A DNA stretch of 48,330 nt, taken from the NCBI GenBank assembly GCA_036382575.1, contig DASVHL010000072.1, positions 1 to 48,330 on the forward strand, read 5' to 3'. Below are positions 1 to 7,472 of this stretch, one piece after another. A program made the position numbers and the translations under genes. Below the pieces are notes generated by a model. It made no database searches. It saw nothing but the letters and a program-made list of their open reading frames with translations, and was not told the DNA's origin. How positions within the stretch are numbered: position 1 is the first letter of the stretch; each line of letters opens with the position of its first letter. Origin of the DNA: UBA6022 sp036382575 (GTDB taxonomy: Bacteria > Patescibacteriota > Saccharimonadia > Saccharimonadales > Saccharimonadaceae).

Positions 1-83
1 GAGGGAGAGATTCGAACTCTCGGTACCATTGCTGACACGACGGTTTTCAAGACCGTTCCCTTAAACCACTCGGGCACCTCTCC
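1..83 (-). tRNA. tRNA-Ser(UGA), 3' end cut by window edge
   Basis: Read on the minus strand, the sequence starts GGAGAGGTGCCCGAGTGG, an acceptor arm and D-arm typical of bacterial tRNA-Ser. The anticodon stem-loop ACGGT-CTTGAAA-ACCGT carries anticodon TGA. A long class II variable arm and a T-arm with GAGAG-TTCGAAT-CTCTC follow. The acceptor 3' strand is only present as CCTC, so about three paired bases and the discriminator lie outside the window. The long variable arm and the anticodon agree on serine. Confidence 0.95.
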
Positions 84-114
84 AATAGAAACCATAATAA
101 CAGATACGGACGGC

Positions 115-780
115 TTAGTCGAGAGTCTGACGAGCAATTGCCGCAGCCCATATATGCTCGGCACCTGCCGCTCGTAATGTTTCGGTCGCATAATACATAG
201 TTGCCCCCGTCGTTACGACGTCATCGATCACTAAATAACACGCCGATTCATCAATCGCGCCGCTTAATGCAAACGCCGCTTTCGCTTGCGTCAGCCGATC
301 TTTACGACTGGCATCGCGCTGTTTTGTATTCGTTGCCCTGACAAGTAGCGTTTGCATTTTTAGCCCGCGTCGCTTGGCAATCTGTTTAGCGATCAGTAGG
401 GTATGGTCATAACCACGTTCACGTATATGACTTGCGACCGTAGGTACCGGGACGATAACAGTATTAGACGGAAGGTCACTCATCCGCTCGTCAAGTAGCT
501 GCGCTAGTGGAAAGTAAGCTGCATACATGTTCTGAAACTTGAAATCACCAACTAAACGTTGCAAAACACCCGACCGTTCACCGACACACCAAGCACGTTC
601 ATACGGCAACTTACAGTGGTGACAGACACCCGTCTCATCAGCAGCTCCACGGCAGGCGAGACATTGTGTAAATAGGTCATTGTTGATGTCATATTTACAA
701 TTATCACATAAAAGTGAACCTATTTTGCCACATCCGCAACAGAGGTGCGGGGCGACTTGTGAGAGTAGTGTATCAATCAT
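115..780 (-). CDS. comF: ComF-family phosphoribosyltransferase-like protein
   Basis: The 221-residue protein has the ComF architecture. Its N-terminal half carries paired cysteine motifs (CCGCGKIGSLLCDNC, then CLAC...CHHC) that form a zinc-finger-like region. Its C-terminal half is a type I PRTase fold with the PRPP-binding signature VIDDVVTTGAT. In competent bacteria ComF acts in the cytoplasm during uptake of single-stranded DNA; many genomes keep it with no proven role. It is transcribed away from hsp20. A minus-strand TATAAT (815-820) overlaps the hsp20 -35 box, so the two promoters interlock. The ATG at 780 is chosen because it starts the conserved region, although no strong ribosome binding site precedes it. 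Confidence 0.85.
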   Translation of the reverse strand: MIDTLLSQVAPHLCCGCGKIGSLLCDNCKYDINNDLFTQCLACRGAADETGVCHHCKLPYERAWCVGERSGVLQRLVGDFKFQNMYAAYFPLAQLLDERMSDLPSNTVIVPVPTVASHIRERGYDHTLLIAKQIAKRRGLKMQTLLVRATNTKQRDASRKDRLTQAKAAFALSGAIDESACYLVIDDVVTTGATMYYATETLRAAGAEHIWAAAIARQTLD

Positions 781-811
781 TGTGCTTTTTACGTTTCTCC
801 GGTCTATTTTG

Positions 812-840
812 TTGATTATACCGTAAATGGTTGTTATAAT
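812..840 (+). promoter_or_regulatory. Promoter of the Hsp20 gene
   Basis: TTGATT (812-817), a 17-base spacer and TATAAT (835-840) with an extended TG one base upstream. It overlaps a divergent minus-strand TATAAT at 815-820 that probably serves comF. No CIRCE-like operator is visible. Confidence 0.75.
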
Positions 841-886
841 GTGAGAGACGATTTGTCAATAGAGCCTAGAGAAAGTGGAGGATATC

Positions 887-1351
887 ATGGCCCGGAAACA
901 AAATGATGATCTTTTGATCGAAGATGAACTGGCTGCCGCGTTCCTGAACGACGACGACCTAAACCAACCAGAACCTGCGACGACAGCTGCTGATGATTCA
1001 GCTTGGGAAGAGTCAGAAGATGATTTCCCAGGTCAACTCGCTGTTGATGTCTACGAAACAGATGAACGCTTGATTGTTAAAGCCCGCACAGCTGGCGTAA
1101 ACAAAGAAGACCTAGATGTTAGCATCAGTGACGGTATTCTTACAATCAGCGGTACTCTATCGAGTGGCGATGATACAGATGCAACACAATGGCACATCCA
1201 GGAATGCTACTGGGGCGAATTTAGCCGCACATTAGCACTTCCAGTTGCAGTGAAGGAAGATGAAGTCGGAGCAGTCCTAAAGGACGGTGTCCTATCAATC
1301 AGCTTCACAAAAGTAAAACAAGAACAAGCAAAGAAAATTACGATTCAATAA
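887..1351 (+). CDS. Hsp20/alpha-crystallin small heat-shock protein
   Basis: This is an ATP-independent holdase that binds unfolding proteins in the cytoplasm. An acidic, disordered N-terminal arm of about 50 residues is followed by an alpha-crystallin domain (DVYETDERLIVKARTAGVNKEDLDVSI, given here only as a family-defining region; ends in GVLSISF) and a short tail ending in an I-x-I-like ITIQ. An upstream GTG at 875 is also in frame. The ATG at 887 is preferred because GGAGG at 877-881 then sits at normal ribosome-binding spacing, giving 154 residues. The gene is monocistronic between its own promoter and a strong hairpin terminator. Confidence 0.9.
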   Translation: MARKQNDDLLIEDELAAAFLNDDDLNQPEPATTAADDSAWEESEDDFPGQLAVDVYETDERLIVKARTAGVNKEDLDVSISDGILTISGTLSSGDDTDATQWHIQECYWGEFSRTLALPVAVKEDEVGAVLKDGVLSISFTKVKQEQAKKITIQ

Positions 1352-1370
1352 TCAACAATGCTCTACGCTC

Positions 1371-1401
1371 AATAAAACCCGCCCACGTGGCGGGTTTTAT
1401 T
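1371..1401. terminator. Bidirectional intrinsic terminator after hsp20
   Basis: A perfect 13-bp stem (arms 1371-1383 and 1389-1401) with loop CACGT. The arms are A-rich at the 5' side and T-rich at the 3' side, so it can work in both directions. Confidence 0.9.
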
Positions 1402-1508
1402 GTACCCGTACATCGGCACTTAACCACACTACGTCGTCCACCACTTACCGACAGACATGCACTATGTATGGTGTGATTAGCCAAAATAGGGCAGGCGGAC
1501 ACAATAAA

Positions 1509-1536
1509 AAAACACCCTCTATAGCGAGGGTGTTTT
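1509..1536. terminator. Intrinsic terminator of the pilin-like gene array
   Basis: An 11-bp stem AAAACACCCTC / GAGGGTGTTTT (1509-1519 and 1526-1536) with a 6-base loop, just downstream of the last minus-strand pilin gene. On the minus strand it is followed by a T-rich run. Confidence 0.85.
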
Positions 1537-1554
1537 AATAAGAAAGGTAAAACT

Positions 1555-1953
1555 TTAGGCGCTTGCTGAGAAGCTTGTAATAACGAAGTTAACCAATGCG
1601 TAGGCGAGAATCGCTACAACGATACCAACAACAGCATACAAGATAGTATTCTTGGCGCTTGTTACCGCACTACTGTCACCACCGGATACCACGTAGCGGA
1701 TACCACCGATGATCAACATGATAACCGAAATAGCACCAATAATGAACAAGAGAACGTTAGTGATAGTTTGGAAGACACCGCCGTCTGCAAATAGTTCAGG
1801 TGGTTGGTCTTTACCTTGTGACGCAACTGCGCCGTCTTTTAGGCCTTGGTCAAAGGCAAATGTATCTGTTACTGGAGAAACTAGGCTGACACCAAGTGCA
1901 AGCACTGGAACAATCAGTAAGCTCTGGAGACTCTTTTTAATAATGTTTTTCAT
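1555..1953 (-). CDS. T4SS pilin-like small membrane protein (copy 1)
   Basis: The 132-residue protein has a signal peptide (about 1-34), a short exported segment, and two hydrophobic helices (about 64-86 and 105-128). Between them lies the basic loop GGIRYVVSGGDSSAV...AKNTI. This layout matches the T4SS_pilin/TrbC-VirB2 type of small subunit. In such systems the two-helix protein is a pilus or channel subunit inserted in the membrane. It is the last gene of a six-gene array but has its own promoter (TTAACA-17-TATAAA at 1991-2019) and a Shine-Dalgarno AAAGG. It may therefore be the most highly expressed subunit (inference). Confidence 0.8.
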   Translation of the reverse strand: MKNIIKKSLQSLLIVPVLALGVSLVSPVTDTFAFDQGLKDGAVASQGKDQPPELFADGGVFQTITNVLLFIIGAISVIMLIIGGIRYVVSGGDSSAVTSAKNTILYAVVGIVVAILAYALVNFVITSFSASA

Positions 1954-1990
1954 TTAAATGTGTACCTTTCTTAGGATTACTCTACCTACG

Positions 1991-2019
1991 TTTATAGCAG
2001 ATTACCGTGAGTTTGTTAA
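1991..2019 (-). promoter_or_regulatory. Internal promoter of pilin copy 1
   Basis: On the minus strand: TTAACA (2019-2014), 17 bases, TATAAA (1996-1991). It lies in the only sizeable gap within the pilin array and gives a leader of roughly 30 bases containing AAAGG. Confidence 0.65.
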
Positions 2020-2027
2020 TAGCTTAT

Positions 2028-2393
2028 TTATTTGATATTTGTCACTACGAAGTTAACAATTGCGTAGGCGAGGATAGCAACGACAAGTCCAACAACTGAA
2101 TACAGGATTGTGTCTTTAGCTGCTTTAACACTACTGCTATCACCACCAGATGTGACATAACGAATACCACCATAGATAATCATGATAACGGCAATCGCAC
2201 CAAGAACATACAGCAAAATATTTGCGACATTCTTAAACTGATCCTGCAACGTTGTAGAGTCACCACTACTGACCGTAGTAGCCCCGCTCTGAATAGTATC
2301 CGCACTTGAAGCAAGAACGTCGTAATGCGGCAACAGTACGGCAACGCCGACAAGTACTGCTAGTGAAATGATAATTGTTGATAGTTTTTTCAT
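2028..2393 (-). CDS. T4SS pilin-like small membrane protein (copy 2)
   Basis: A 121-residue paralogue of its neighbours. It has a cleavable signal (about 1-28), a Ser/Thr-rich exported stretch, then two membrane helices around the conserved loop GGIRYVTSGGDSSSVKAAKDTI and the tail VGLVVAILAYAIVNFV. The start is set by AAGGAG about seven bases upstream of the ATG. The first gene's equivalent loop differs at only a few positions, so tandem duplication is the simplest origin. Confidence 0.8.
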   Translation of the reverse strand: MKKLSTIIISLAVLVGVAVLLPHYDVLASSADTIQSGATTVSSGDSTTLQDQFKNVANILLYVLGAIAVIMIIYGGIRYVTSGGDSSSVKAAKDTILYSVVGLVVAILAYAIVNFVVTNIK

Positions 2394-2403
2394 ATTATTC
2401 TCC

Positions 2404-2784
2404 TTATTTAAATTGGGTAGTTACAAAGTTAACAATTGCGAATGCCAGGATAGCCACGACGAGGCCGACAACAGAATACATAATCGTATCCTTAGCTGCC
2501 TTAACACGGCTAGAGTCACCACCAGACGTCGTATAACGAATACCGCCAAAGATAATCATAATGACTGCGATGATACCCAGAATAGTCAGCAGGATGTTAA
2601 TAATTGTTTTAGCCATACTCGAAACGTTATTGTCTGGGGCCGTCGCTTTACACACCTCTGTACTGCCGCTGCCACCACATTTATCAAATACATTAATTGC
2701 CGAGGCGTTACCAGCTGGCAATGCTACCACACCTACACCCGCGATCAATGCAAGTGACATTACTGCTTGTTTCCATCGTTTCAT
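2404..2784 (-). CDS. T4SS pilin-like small membrane protein (copy 3)
   Basis: The 126-residue protein has a signal peptide ending near ASA (about 29), then an exported segment with two cysteines (KCGGSGSTEVCKA) that could form a disulphide. Two helices follow, with the array's loop motif GGIRYTTSGGDSSRVKAAKD between them. GGGAG precedes the ATG. Only one base separates it from the stop of the preceding gene (2786), which indicates translational coupling. Confidence 0.8.
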   Translation of the reverse strand: MKRWKQAVMSLALIAGVGVVALPAGNASAINVFDKCGGSGSTEVCKATAPDNNVSSMAKTIINILLTILGIIAVIMIIFGGIRYTTSGGDSSRVKAAKDTIMYSVVGLVVAILAFAIVNFVTTQFK

Positions 2785-2785
2785 T

Positions 2786-3085
2786 CTAAAATCTCCCTAT
2801 AATAAATTGCGTTATAACTGTGGCGAATATAATCACGATCAAGCCAATAATTGCACCCATGAGTGCATCTTTTGCACGTTTGACTGTTGACGCATTTCCA
2901 GCCGATGTTACATAAAAGTAGCCGGCTATTATAATAATAATCACACAAACAATACCTGCCCAGAAATATGCTGCGTTCAGAACATTAGCTAAAATAGCAT
3001 CGCCAGTACCAACTTGGCCGCTCAAACCTATGTCACCTGGAGAGATCTTCGTAGTTGCCGCCAAAATAGTATTAATGATATTCAT
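2786..3085 (-). CDS. T4SS pilin-like small membrane protein (copy 4, shortest)
   Basis: A 99-residue member lacking a long exported region. A short N-terminus (MNIINTILAATTKISPGD) leads to two hydrophobic segments flanking the loop YFYVTSAGNASTVKRAKDAL. The loop keeps the array's pattern of aromatic-x-x-(S/T)-x-G-(D/N)-x-S followed by a basic AK. Its ATG overlaps the upstream stop by one base (TAATG at 3083-3087). Confidence 0.75.
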   Translation of the reverse strand: MNIINTILAATTKISPGDIGLSGQVGTGDAILANVLNAAYFWAGIVCVIIIIIAGYFYVTSAGNASTVKRAKDALMGAIIGLIVIIFATVITQFIIGRF

Positions 3086-3516
3086 TATATCGCTCCACCA
3101 ACAAGATTAACGATCGCAACCGAGAAAATCGATATTAATAAACCTACAACAGCATTAGTAATTGTCTTTCGTGCCTTTGTCATACCGTCAGATGATCCGG
3201 CACTAATCATATACTTGTATCCACCGTAAATGATAAACCCGAAAGCAATGTATCCAACTAATTGCAAGATCATTTCAACAATATTCAAACTAACTGTTAG
3301 AACAAAGTCTCGTACACCATTTTCACCAGGTTCTATAACAACTTCACAGCCCTCTGTCACACCATCATACCAAGCAGGGAAGGTGAGTAGGCCAGAATTA
3401 CAGCCATCTTCTTTAGCGGCGAACGTCATCTGTGGGGTAGCCATTACCATAGTCGCACCACCAGCCATTGTGACAAATACCAATGTAGACATCCAGTTGA
3501 GAATCAATCGTTTCAT
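3085..3516 (-). CDS. T4SS pilin-like small membrane protein (copy 5)
   Basis: The 143-residue protein has a signal peptide (about 1-34) and a distinct exported region with two cysteines (DGCNSG...EGCEV). Two helices flank YKYMISAGSSDGMTKARKTI. It diverges more from copies 1-3 than they do from one another, so it may be a minor or tip subunit, or an adaptor (inference). AAAGGA sits at normal spacing upstream of the ATG. Confidence 0.75.
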   Translation of the reverse strand: MKRLILNWMSTLVFVTMAGGATMVMATPQMTFAAKEDGCNSGLLTFPAWYDGVTEGCEVVIEPGENGVRDFVLTVSLNIVEMILQLVGYIAFGFIIYGGYKYMISAGSSDGMTKARKTITNAVVGLLISIFSVAIVNLVGGAI

Positions 3517-3528
3517 ATATTTATCCTT

Positions 3529-3966
3529 TTATCCTATTACGCCACCTGGGACCAAGAAGTTCAGGATGACGTACATCAATCCATAGGCAACCAGCCCAAT
3601 AACGACATTCTTAATAAATTCCATACCTTTTTTCGCGCGATCTGGAGAGTCTGCCGCACTAGCGTACAGAGCTGCCCCATAAGCAATGCCGCCGACAGCC
3701 GCTACGCCAACGACCGCCGTAAGAATATTAAGTGTCATCTTTAATAATTGCCATACACCGCTACTTTTAACATCATCACTCGATCCGCCACCTTGAGTGC
3801 AGGCAATAATTGAAGTTTGTGCTCCGCCACAGCAAGGTTTTTCAGCCGTGGCCGTCACGCCCTCGGGACAAGCGCCAGCAGCGTAGACCGGCTGTGCGTA
3901 GCTGAGTGCTCCAACGAATACGCTCATAATTACAGCCAAGGTTGTCAGTGTTTGTTTTATGTTCAT
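3529..3966 (-). CDS. T4SS pilin-like small membrane protein (copy 6, first in array)
   Basis: The ATG at 3966 is chosen over a longer in-frame start at 4047 because it begins a proper signal peptide (MNIKQTLTTLAVIMSVFVGA, cut near AYA/AAG) and lies just after a promoter. The 145-residue product has a cysteine-rich exported part (ACPEGV...PCCGG...IACTQGG), then two membrane helices. The inter-helix loop (YASAADSPDRAKKGMEFI) is a diverged form of the array motif. As the first and most divergent gene it could encode a specialised subunit (inference). Confidence 0.75.
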   Translation of the reverse strand: MNIKQTLTTLAVIMSVFVGALSYAQPVYAAGACPEGVTATAEKPCCGGAQTSIIACTQGGGSSDDVKSSGVWQLLKMTLNILTAVVGVAAVGGIAYGAALYASAADSPDRAKKGMEFIKNVVIGLVAYGLMYVILNFLVPGGVIG

Positions 3967-3976
3967 AACTATATAT

Positions 3977-4005
3977 AAAGTACGATAAATAACACGATGA
4001 CGCAA
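3977..4005 (-). promoter_or_regulatory. Promoter of the pilin-like gene array
   Basis: Minus strand TTGCGT (4005-4000), 17 bases, TACTTT (3982-3977). The expected transcription start is only about four bases before the ATG at 3966, so the message is nearly leaderless. Confidence 0.5.
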
Positions 4006-4058
4006 GTATTTATTATGGTAAGATACACAGAACCTCATCAGGCCCATGACCTATATGC

Positions 4059-4087
4059 TTGCATTTTTTGTAATTATGGTGTATAGT
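4059..4087 (+). promoter_or_regulatory. Promoter of the membrane-anchored protein gene at 4148
   Basis: TTGCAT (4059-4064), 17 bases, TATAGT (4082-4087). It is divergent from the pilin-array promoter. Confidence 0.6.
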
Positions 4088-4147
4088 AGTAAATATTAAT
4101 AACAAAGCATCCCGTGCCCATAGAAGTGCACAAGGAACCACAGTATT

Positions 4148-5290
4148 ATGACAATCGGACCAGAACAGTCAATCCCACAGCAATCAGGCGAAGAGCCGCG
4201 TAGCGAAGCAGATAATACAGAGATAACACGTATACCCCACACGGGTTCTCCAGACTCGCCGTTTTACGATCCACCAGCTCACCCGAACCAACCAGAATTA
4301 ACTAACAAGATTGTCAATGATACAAAAGCACCCGACACCGTGTACGATGCACTCGGTGGCGACCAGGTACAACTTGGACCACAAACCAAAGCAGAGTTCG
4401 ATCAGTCACGTGCCGCTGTACGTGATCGACACACGCAGCCTACCTCGACCCAAGACGTAGACAATAAGAAAACCAAAGAATGGCATAAGCGTACACCTGT
4501 AATTGGCGGTGCGATTGCGGCGATTGCGGCTGTCGCCCTAAGTGCAGGTATTGGTATTGGCGTCAAAGCTGGCATCGAAGCAACAACACCGACAACTACC
4601 CCTACACCCGACAAAACCAGTGCTGCACCGTTTTCTCCTGGCGGCGTACCACTTCCAGCAGAACCTACTCCACGCACTAGCGAAACTATTTCATATAAAA
4701 AAGCGACCGTAGAAGACGTTCAGAATTACGATGCTCTATTAGCCGATGCCGTTATCACAGCAGCTGAGGGCAAGAATGCTCCTGATATTCAAGATTTGTT
4801 TGTTGAAAAAATCAATGACTACATGAATATTACCCTGACAGAAGAGGAAATTACTGCTAGCCAGAATATGATTTCACCAACTGGCATCGTTGGGCCACAG
4901 GCACTCCATGAAATTAAGCGATCTGCTTACAATACACTCTTTGGCTACAAAGAGGGCGGCGCAAAACCACCACTCATGAAGACACTTGAGGAACAAAGTA
5001 TCATTAACTTCACAAACTGGCTCCAGACCCGCAACGACCCAGATCCATTCCAAGGAAAACTAGTTCCTTCGCAGGACGGTAAACCATCTGCTCGTGAATA
5101 CGCGTATGTTGATAATTCAAAATTAAATAGCATCAAAGACAAAGAAGATGCAAAGATCTTTGTACTGGGTGTTTATCCGACGCTAAGTGCAACGCCACGT
5201 GGCGGCACGGCCGACCAGAGCACTTGGAGTCTCGATCCAAAAGCCGCACTGACGCCTACAGAGTATACCGAGCCTAATATTCTCAGATAA
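4148..5290 (+). CDS. Membrane-anchored protein of unknown function in the T4SS locus
   Basis: I do not recognise this 380-residue protein. An acidic, Pro-rich cytoplasmic N-terminus of about 110 residues precedes one small-residue-rich membrane helix (about 118-142, IGGAIAAIAAVALSAGIGIG). A Thr/Pro linker (about 145-180) then leads to a soluble domain of about 200 residues that should be outside the cell. The N-in single-pass layout and long flexible linker fit a component that spans membrane and wall. It stands between the pilin array and the VirB6-like gene, so a T4SS structural role is likely but unproven. AAGGA lies 12-13 bases before the ATG. Confidence 0.7.
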   Translation: MTIGPEQSIPQQSGEEPRSEADNTEITRIPHTGSPDSPFYDPPAHPNQPELTNKIVNDTKAPDTVYDALGGDQVQLGPQTKAEFDQSRAAVRDRHTQPTSTQDVDNKKTKEWHKRTPVIGGAIAAIAAVALSAGIGIGVKAGIEATTPTTTPTPDKTSAAPFSPGGVPLPAEPTPRTSETISYKKATVEDVQNYDALLADAVITAAEGKNAPDIQDLFVEKINDYMNITLTEEEITASQNMISPTGIVGPQALHEIKRSAYNTLFGYKEGGAKPPLMKTLEEQSIINFTNWLQTRNDPDPFQGKLVPSQDGKPSAREYAYVDNSKLNSIKDKEDAKIFVLGVYPTLSATPRGGTADQSTWSLDPKAALTPTEYTEPNILR

Positions 5291-5298
5291 AAGTTTTC

Positions 5299-5304
5299 TA
5301 TAAT
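5299..5304 (+). promoter_or_regulatory. -10 box upstream of the VirB6-like gene
   Basis: TATAAT at 5299-5304, directly after the upstream stop codon. No good -35 is evident. Transcripts from here would begin with the start-codon hairpin at 5314-5374. Confidence 0.5.
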
Positions 5305-5313
5305 AGATGAATT

Positions 5314-5374
5314 AGCTTTCATTTTCATAGTCGTTGTTGCATAATCAAGGCATAACGATTATGAAAATGAAGCT
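5314..5374 (+). promoter_or_regulatory. Long hairpin enclosing the VirB6-like start codon
   Basis: Arms 5314-5335 and 5354-5374 pair over 21 bp with one bulged T (5319) and one G-U pair, around an 18-base loop. The right arm contains both candidate ATGs (5361 and 5367) and is followed by TTTTTCT. The structure can therefore act as a translation block, as an attenuator-type terminator, or both. Confidence 0.7.
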
Positions 5375-7463
5375 TTTTCTATTTATTAGCCTTTTTATAG
5401 GTAGTGTCGGCGCGGCCGCTCTCTTTGCTCAAGATACCCACGCTTCAGACCAAGTTACTGGCACTAGAAACATCAGCTCACATTTGCAGCTCTTTGCGGT
5501 TGGTCCAGGCATTGACGCCACTGCTAATCCTAACGCTGGCGTTGATGCGACAGCAGATCCTGATGGTGGGCTCGATCCTGAAGCGGGACTTGATGTTGAT
5601 GCCTCAACAAAAGATGCTGCAAGCAACTGTAAAGTTGAAGGTATTGGTTGGATTATCTGTCCGGTCGTCAGAGAGATTTCAAAAGTTGTTGATGCAGCAT
5701 ATGTTATTGTTGGAAGTCTATTAACTGTATCGCCACTACTCACCACTGGCGCGAGCGGGGATGCAGGTAATATATATGCTGCGTGGCAAGTTATGCGCAA
5801 CTTCGCTAATATCGTATTCGTTATTGCCTTTATGTTCCTGATATTTTCACAGATAACCAGTATTGGACTTAATAATTACGGCATTAAAAAAATGTTGCCT
5901 CGACTAATCATTGCTGCAATTTTAGTAAATGCCTCGTATTGGATATGTGCCTTGGCGGTTGATATATCCAATATTTTAGGTGCCTCATTAAATGAATTAT
6001 TCAAGACCATCACGGATCAAGCAGCCTTACCGGTCGCAAATAATCAAACCGAGATGGGAACCCAGAAAGGCTGGGCCGGTTTAACTGTAGCCGTTATTGC
6101 CGCAACCGGCCTGGCACTATATGTCGGATTATCCGCACTTTTACCAGCGATCCTTGCCGCAGTCGTCGCTATCCTTACCGTCCTGGTCGTACTGTCTCTT
6201 CGACAGGCCCTCATTATTCTACTGGTCGTTGTGTCACCATTAGCATTTGTCGCATACCTCCTACCGAACACTGAATCACTCTTCAAGAAATGGCTCGGCT
6301 TATTTAAGACATTATTATTAATGTATCCAATTATCGCTATGATCTTTGGCGCATCGGCATTAGCTTCTTCAATTGTTCTCGCAACTGAATCAACAGATAC
6401 AAATAAAGACTACTGGATTGTTATCCAAATCATGGGCGGACTGATGGCTATTATTCCACTCGCTCTAACGCCTATTATCATGAAGACAGCAGGCGGGGTA
6501 CTAGGCCGTGTTGGTGGATTCGTTAATAATCCTAATAAAGGGCCATTTGATCGTGCACGCAAGGGTGCTGAGCGTATTCGTAATAATCAAGAGGACAAGC
6601 GCGCAATCCGCGCCATGAATGGCGGACCTGTGATTGGACGTGGTAAATACCAACGACGCGCCAAACGTGAAGCCATTGACCAGGGTATAAAGAAAGAGCT
6701 TGGATACGAAAAGAGTCAGTTTGTTGCGGAAGAAATTGCCTCTAATTCCCGATTTCAGAATCAAGTTGCCGGTGGCAGTCGCGGCGTACTAACACCTGAT
6801 GCAACACCGGCCGCTCTTCAGCGAGCATTGGCTGGCGCACAGTTTACTATCGACAATGCTGTAGCAGACAACATCAAAGCTGAAGCAATTACCGTTCGAG
6901 ATTTTGGAAAGGATCAGCTAAAGGCCGTCTTAACAGACGACAAAGCATCCGATGAGCGAAAAGCAGCAGCCGTCCAGCGTCTCATTAAAATTGCGGATCC
7001 AGGTGACATGCAACTACCTGACGGAACAATTGATGAAGGTTACGCAAAACACGTTAATAAAGCAATGGGAAGTGATTCATCTATCTTGCGCCGTGCAACC
7101 GCGCAGGCACTTGGCTCAGATGGTCCTGGATTTGTTAAGGCCAGTGATGTAGACAGTATCGCTACTGGAGCGAATAAATACAAAGATGCTCAAGGCGTTG
7201 AACATACTATTAAGCTCGATATGATTGCGGCAAAGAACGTCGGCAGTGGAGTTTATTCGGAAAAGAAAATTGTCGAAGATACGGCAGGAAACCTGCGTTT
7301 TGCATATGATGCAGCAGCTGCAGCTGACCGGCTAGACAATGGTAATCGCGTAAAATTATTGAAGGATAACGCTGATGCTCTTATTAATAATGACAACCTC
7401 AAGGGTGAAATTAAGCATAACGCAGCTGCAATTAATAATCTTGCTATGGGGCGACGACCTTAA
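5361..7463 (+). CDS. VirB6/TrbL-like polytopic T4SS membrane protein
   Basis: The ATG at 5361 gives a 700-residue protein with a signal-like N-terminus. An acidic Asp/Ala repeat stretch follows (about 45-85), then a polytopic region (about 110-395). That region contains a cluster of very hydrophobic helices (LLPAILAAVVAILTVLVV, LIILLVVVSPLAFVAYLL) typical of VirB6/TrbL inner-membrane channel proteins. From about residue 400 a basic, soluble C-terminal domain of about 300 residues extends into the cytoplasm. VirB6 proteins form part of the inner-membrane pore. An in-frame TTG at 5334 is a possible alternative start, because the ATG is buried in a 21-bp hairpin. Confidence 0.8.
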   Translation: MKMKLFLFISLFIGSVGAAALFAQDTHASDQVTGTRNISSHLQLFAVGPGIDATANPNAGVDATADPDGGLDPEAGLDVDASTKDAASNCKVEGIGWIICPVVREISKVVDAAYVIVGSLLTVSPLLTTGASGDAGNIYAAWQVMRNFANIVFVIAFMFLIFSQITSIGLNNYGIKKMLPRLIIAAILVNASYWICALAVDISNILGASLNELFKTITDQAALPVANNQTEMGTQKGWAGLTVAVIAATGLALYVGLSALLPAILAAVVAILTVLVVLSLRQALIILLVVVSPLAFVAYLLPNTESLFKKWLGLFKTLLLMYPIIAMIFGASALASSIVLATESTDTNKDYWIVIQIMGGLMAIIPLALTPIIMKTAGGVLGRVGGFVNNPNKGPFDRARKGAERIRNNQEDKRAIRAMNGGPVIGRGKYQRRAKREAIDQGIKKELGYEKSQFVAEEIASNSRFQNQVAGGSRGVLTPDATPAALQRALAGAQFTIDNAVADNIKAEAITVRDFGKDQLKAVLTDDKASDERKAAAVQRLIKIADPGDMQLPDGTIDEGYAKHVNKAMGSDSSILRRATAQALGSDGPGFVKASDVDSIATGANKYKDAQGVEHTIKLDMIAAKNVGSGVYSEKKIVEDTAGNLRFAYDAAAAADRLDNGNRVKLLKDNADALINNDNLKGEIKHNAAAINNLAMGRRP

Positions 7464-7472
7464 TAAAATTCT

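Noticed and set aside
1402..1508. Possible small RNA between two terminators
   Set aside because: No promoter-like box or stable fold is evident between the hsp20 terminator and the pilin-array terminator.
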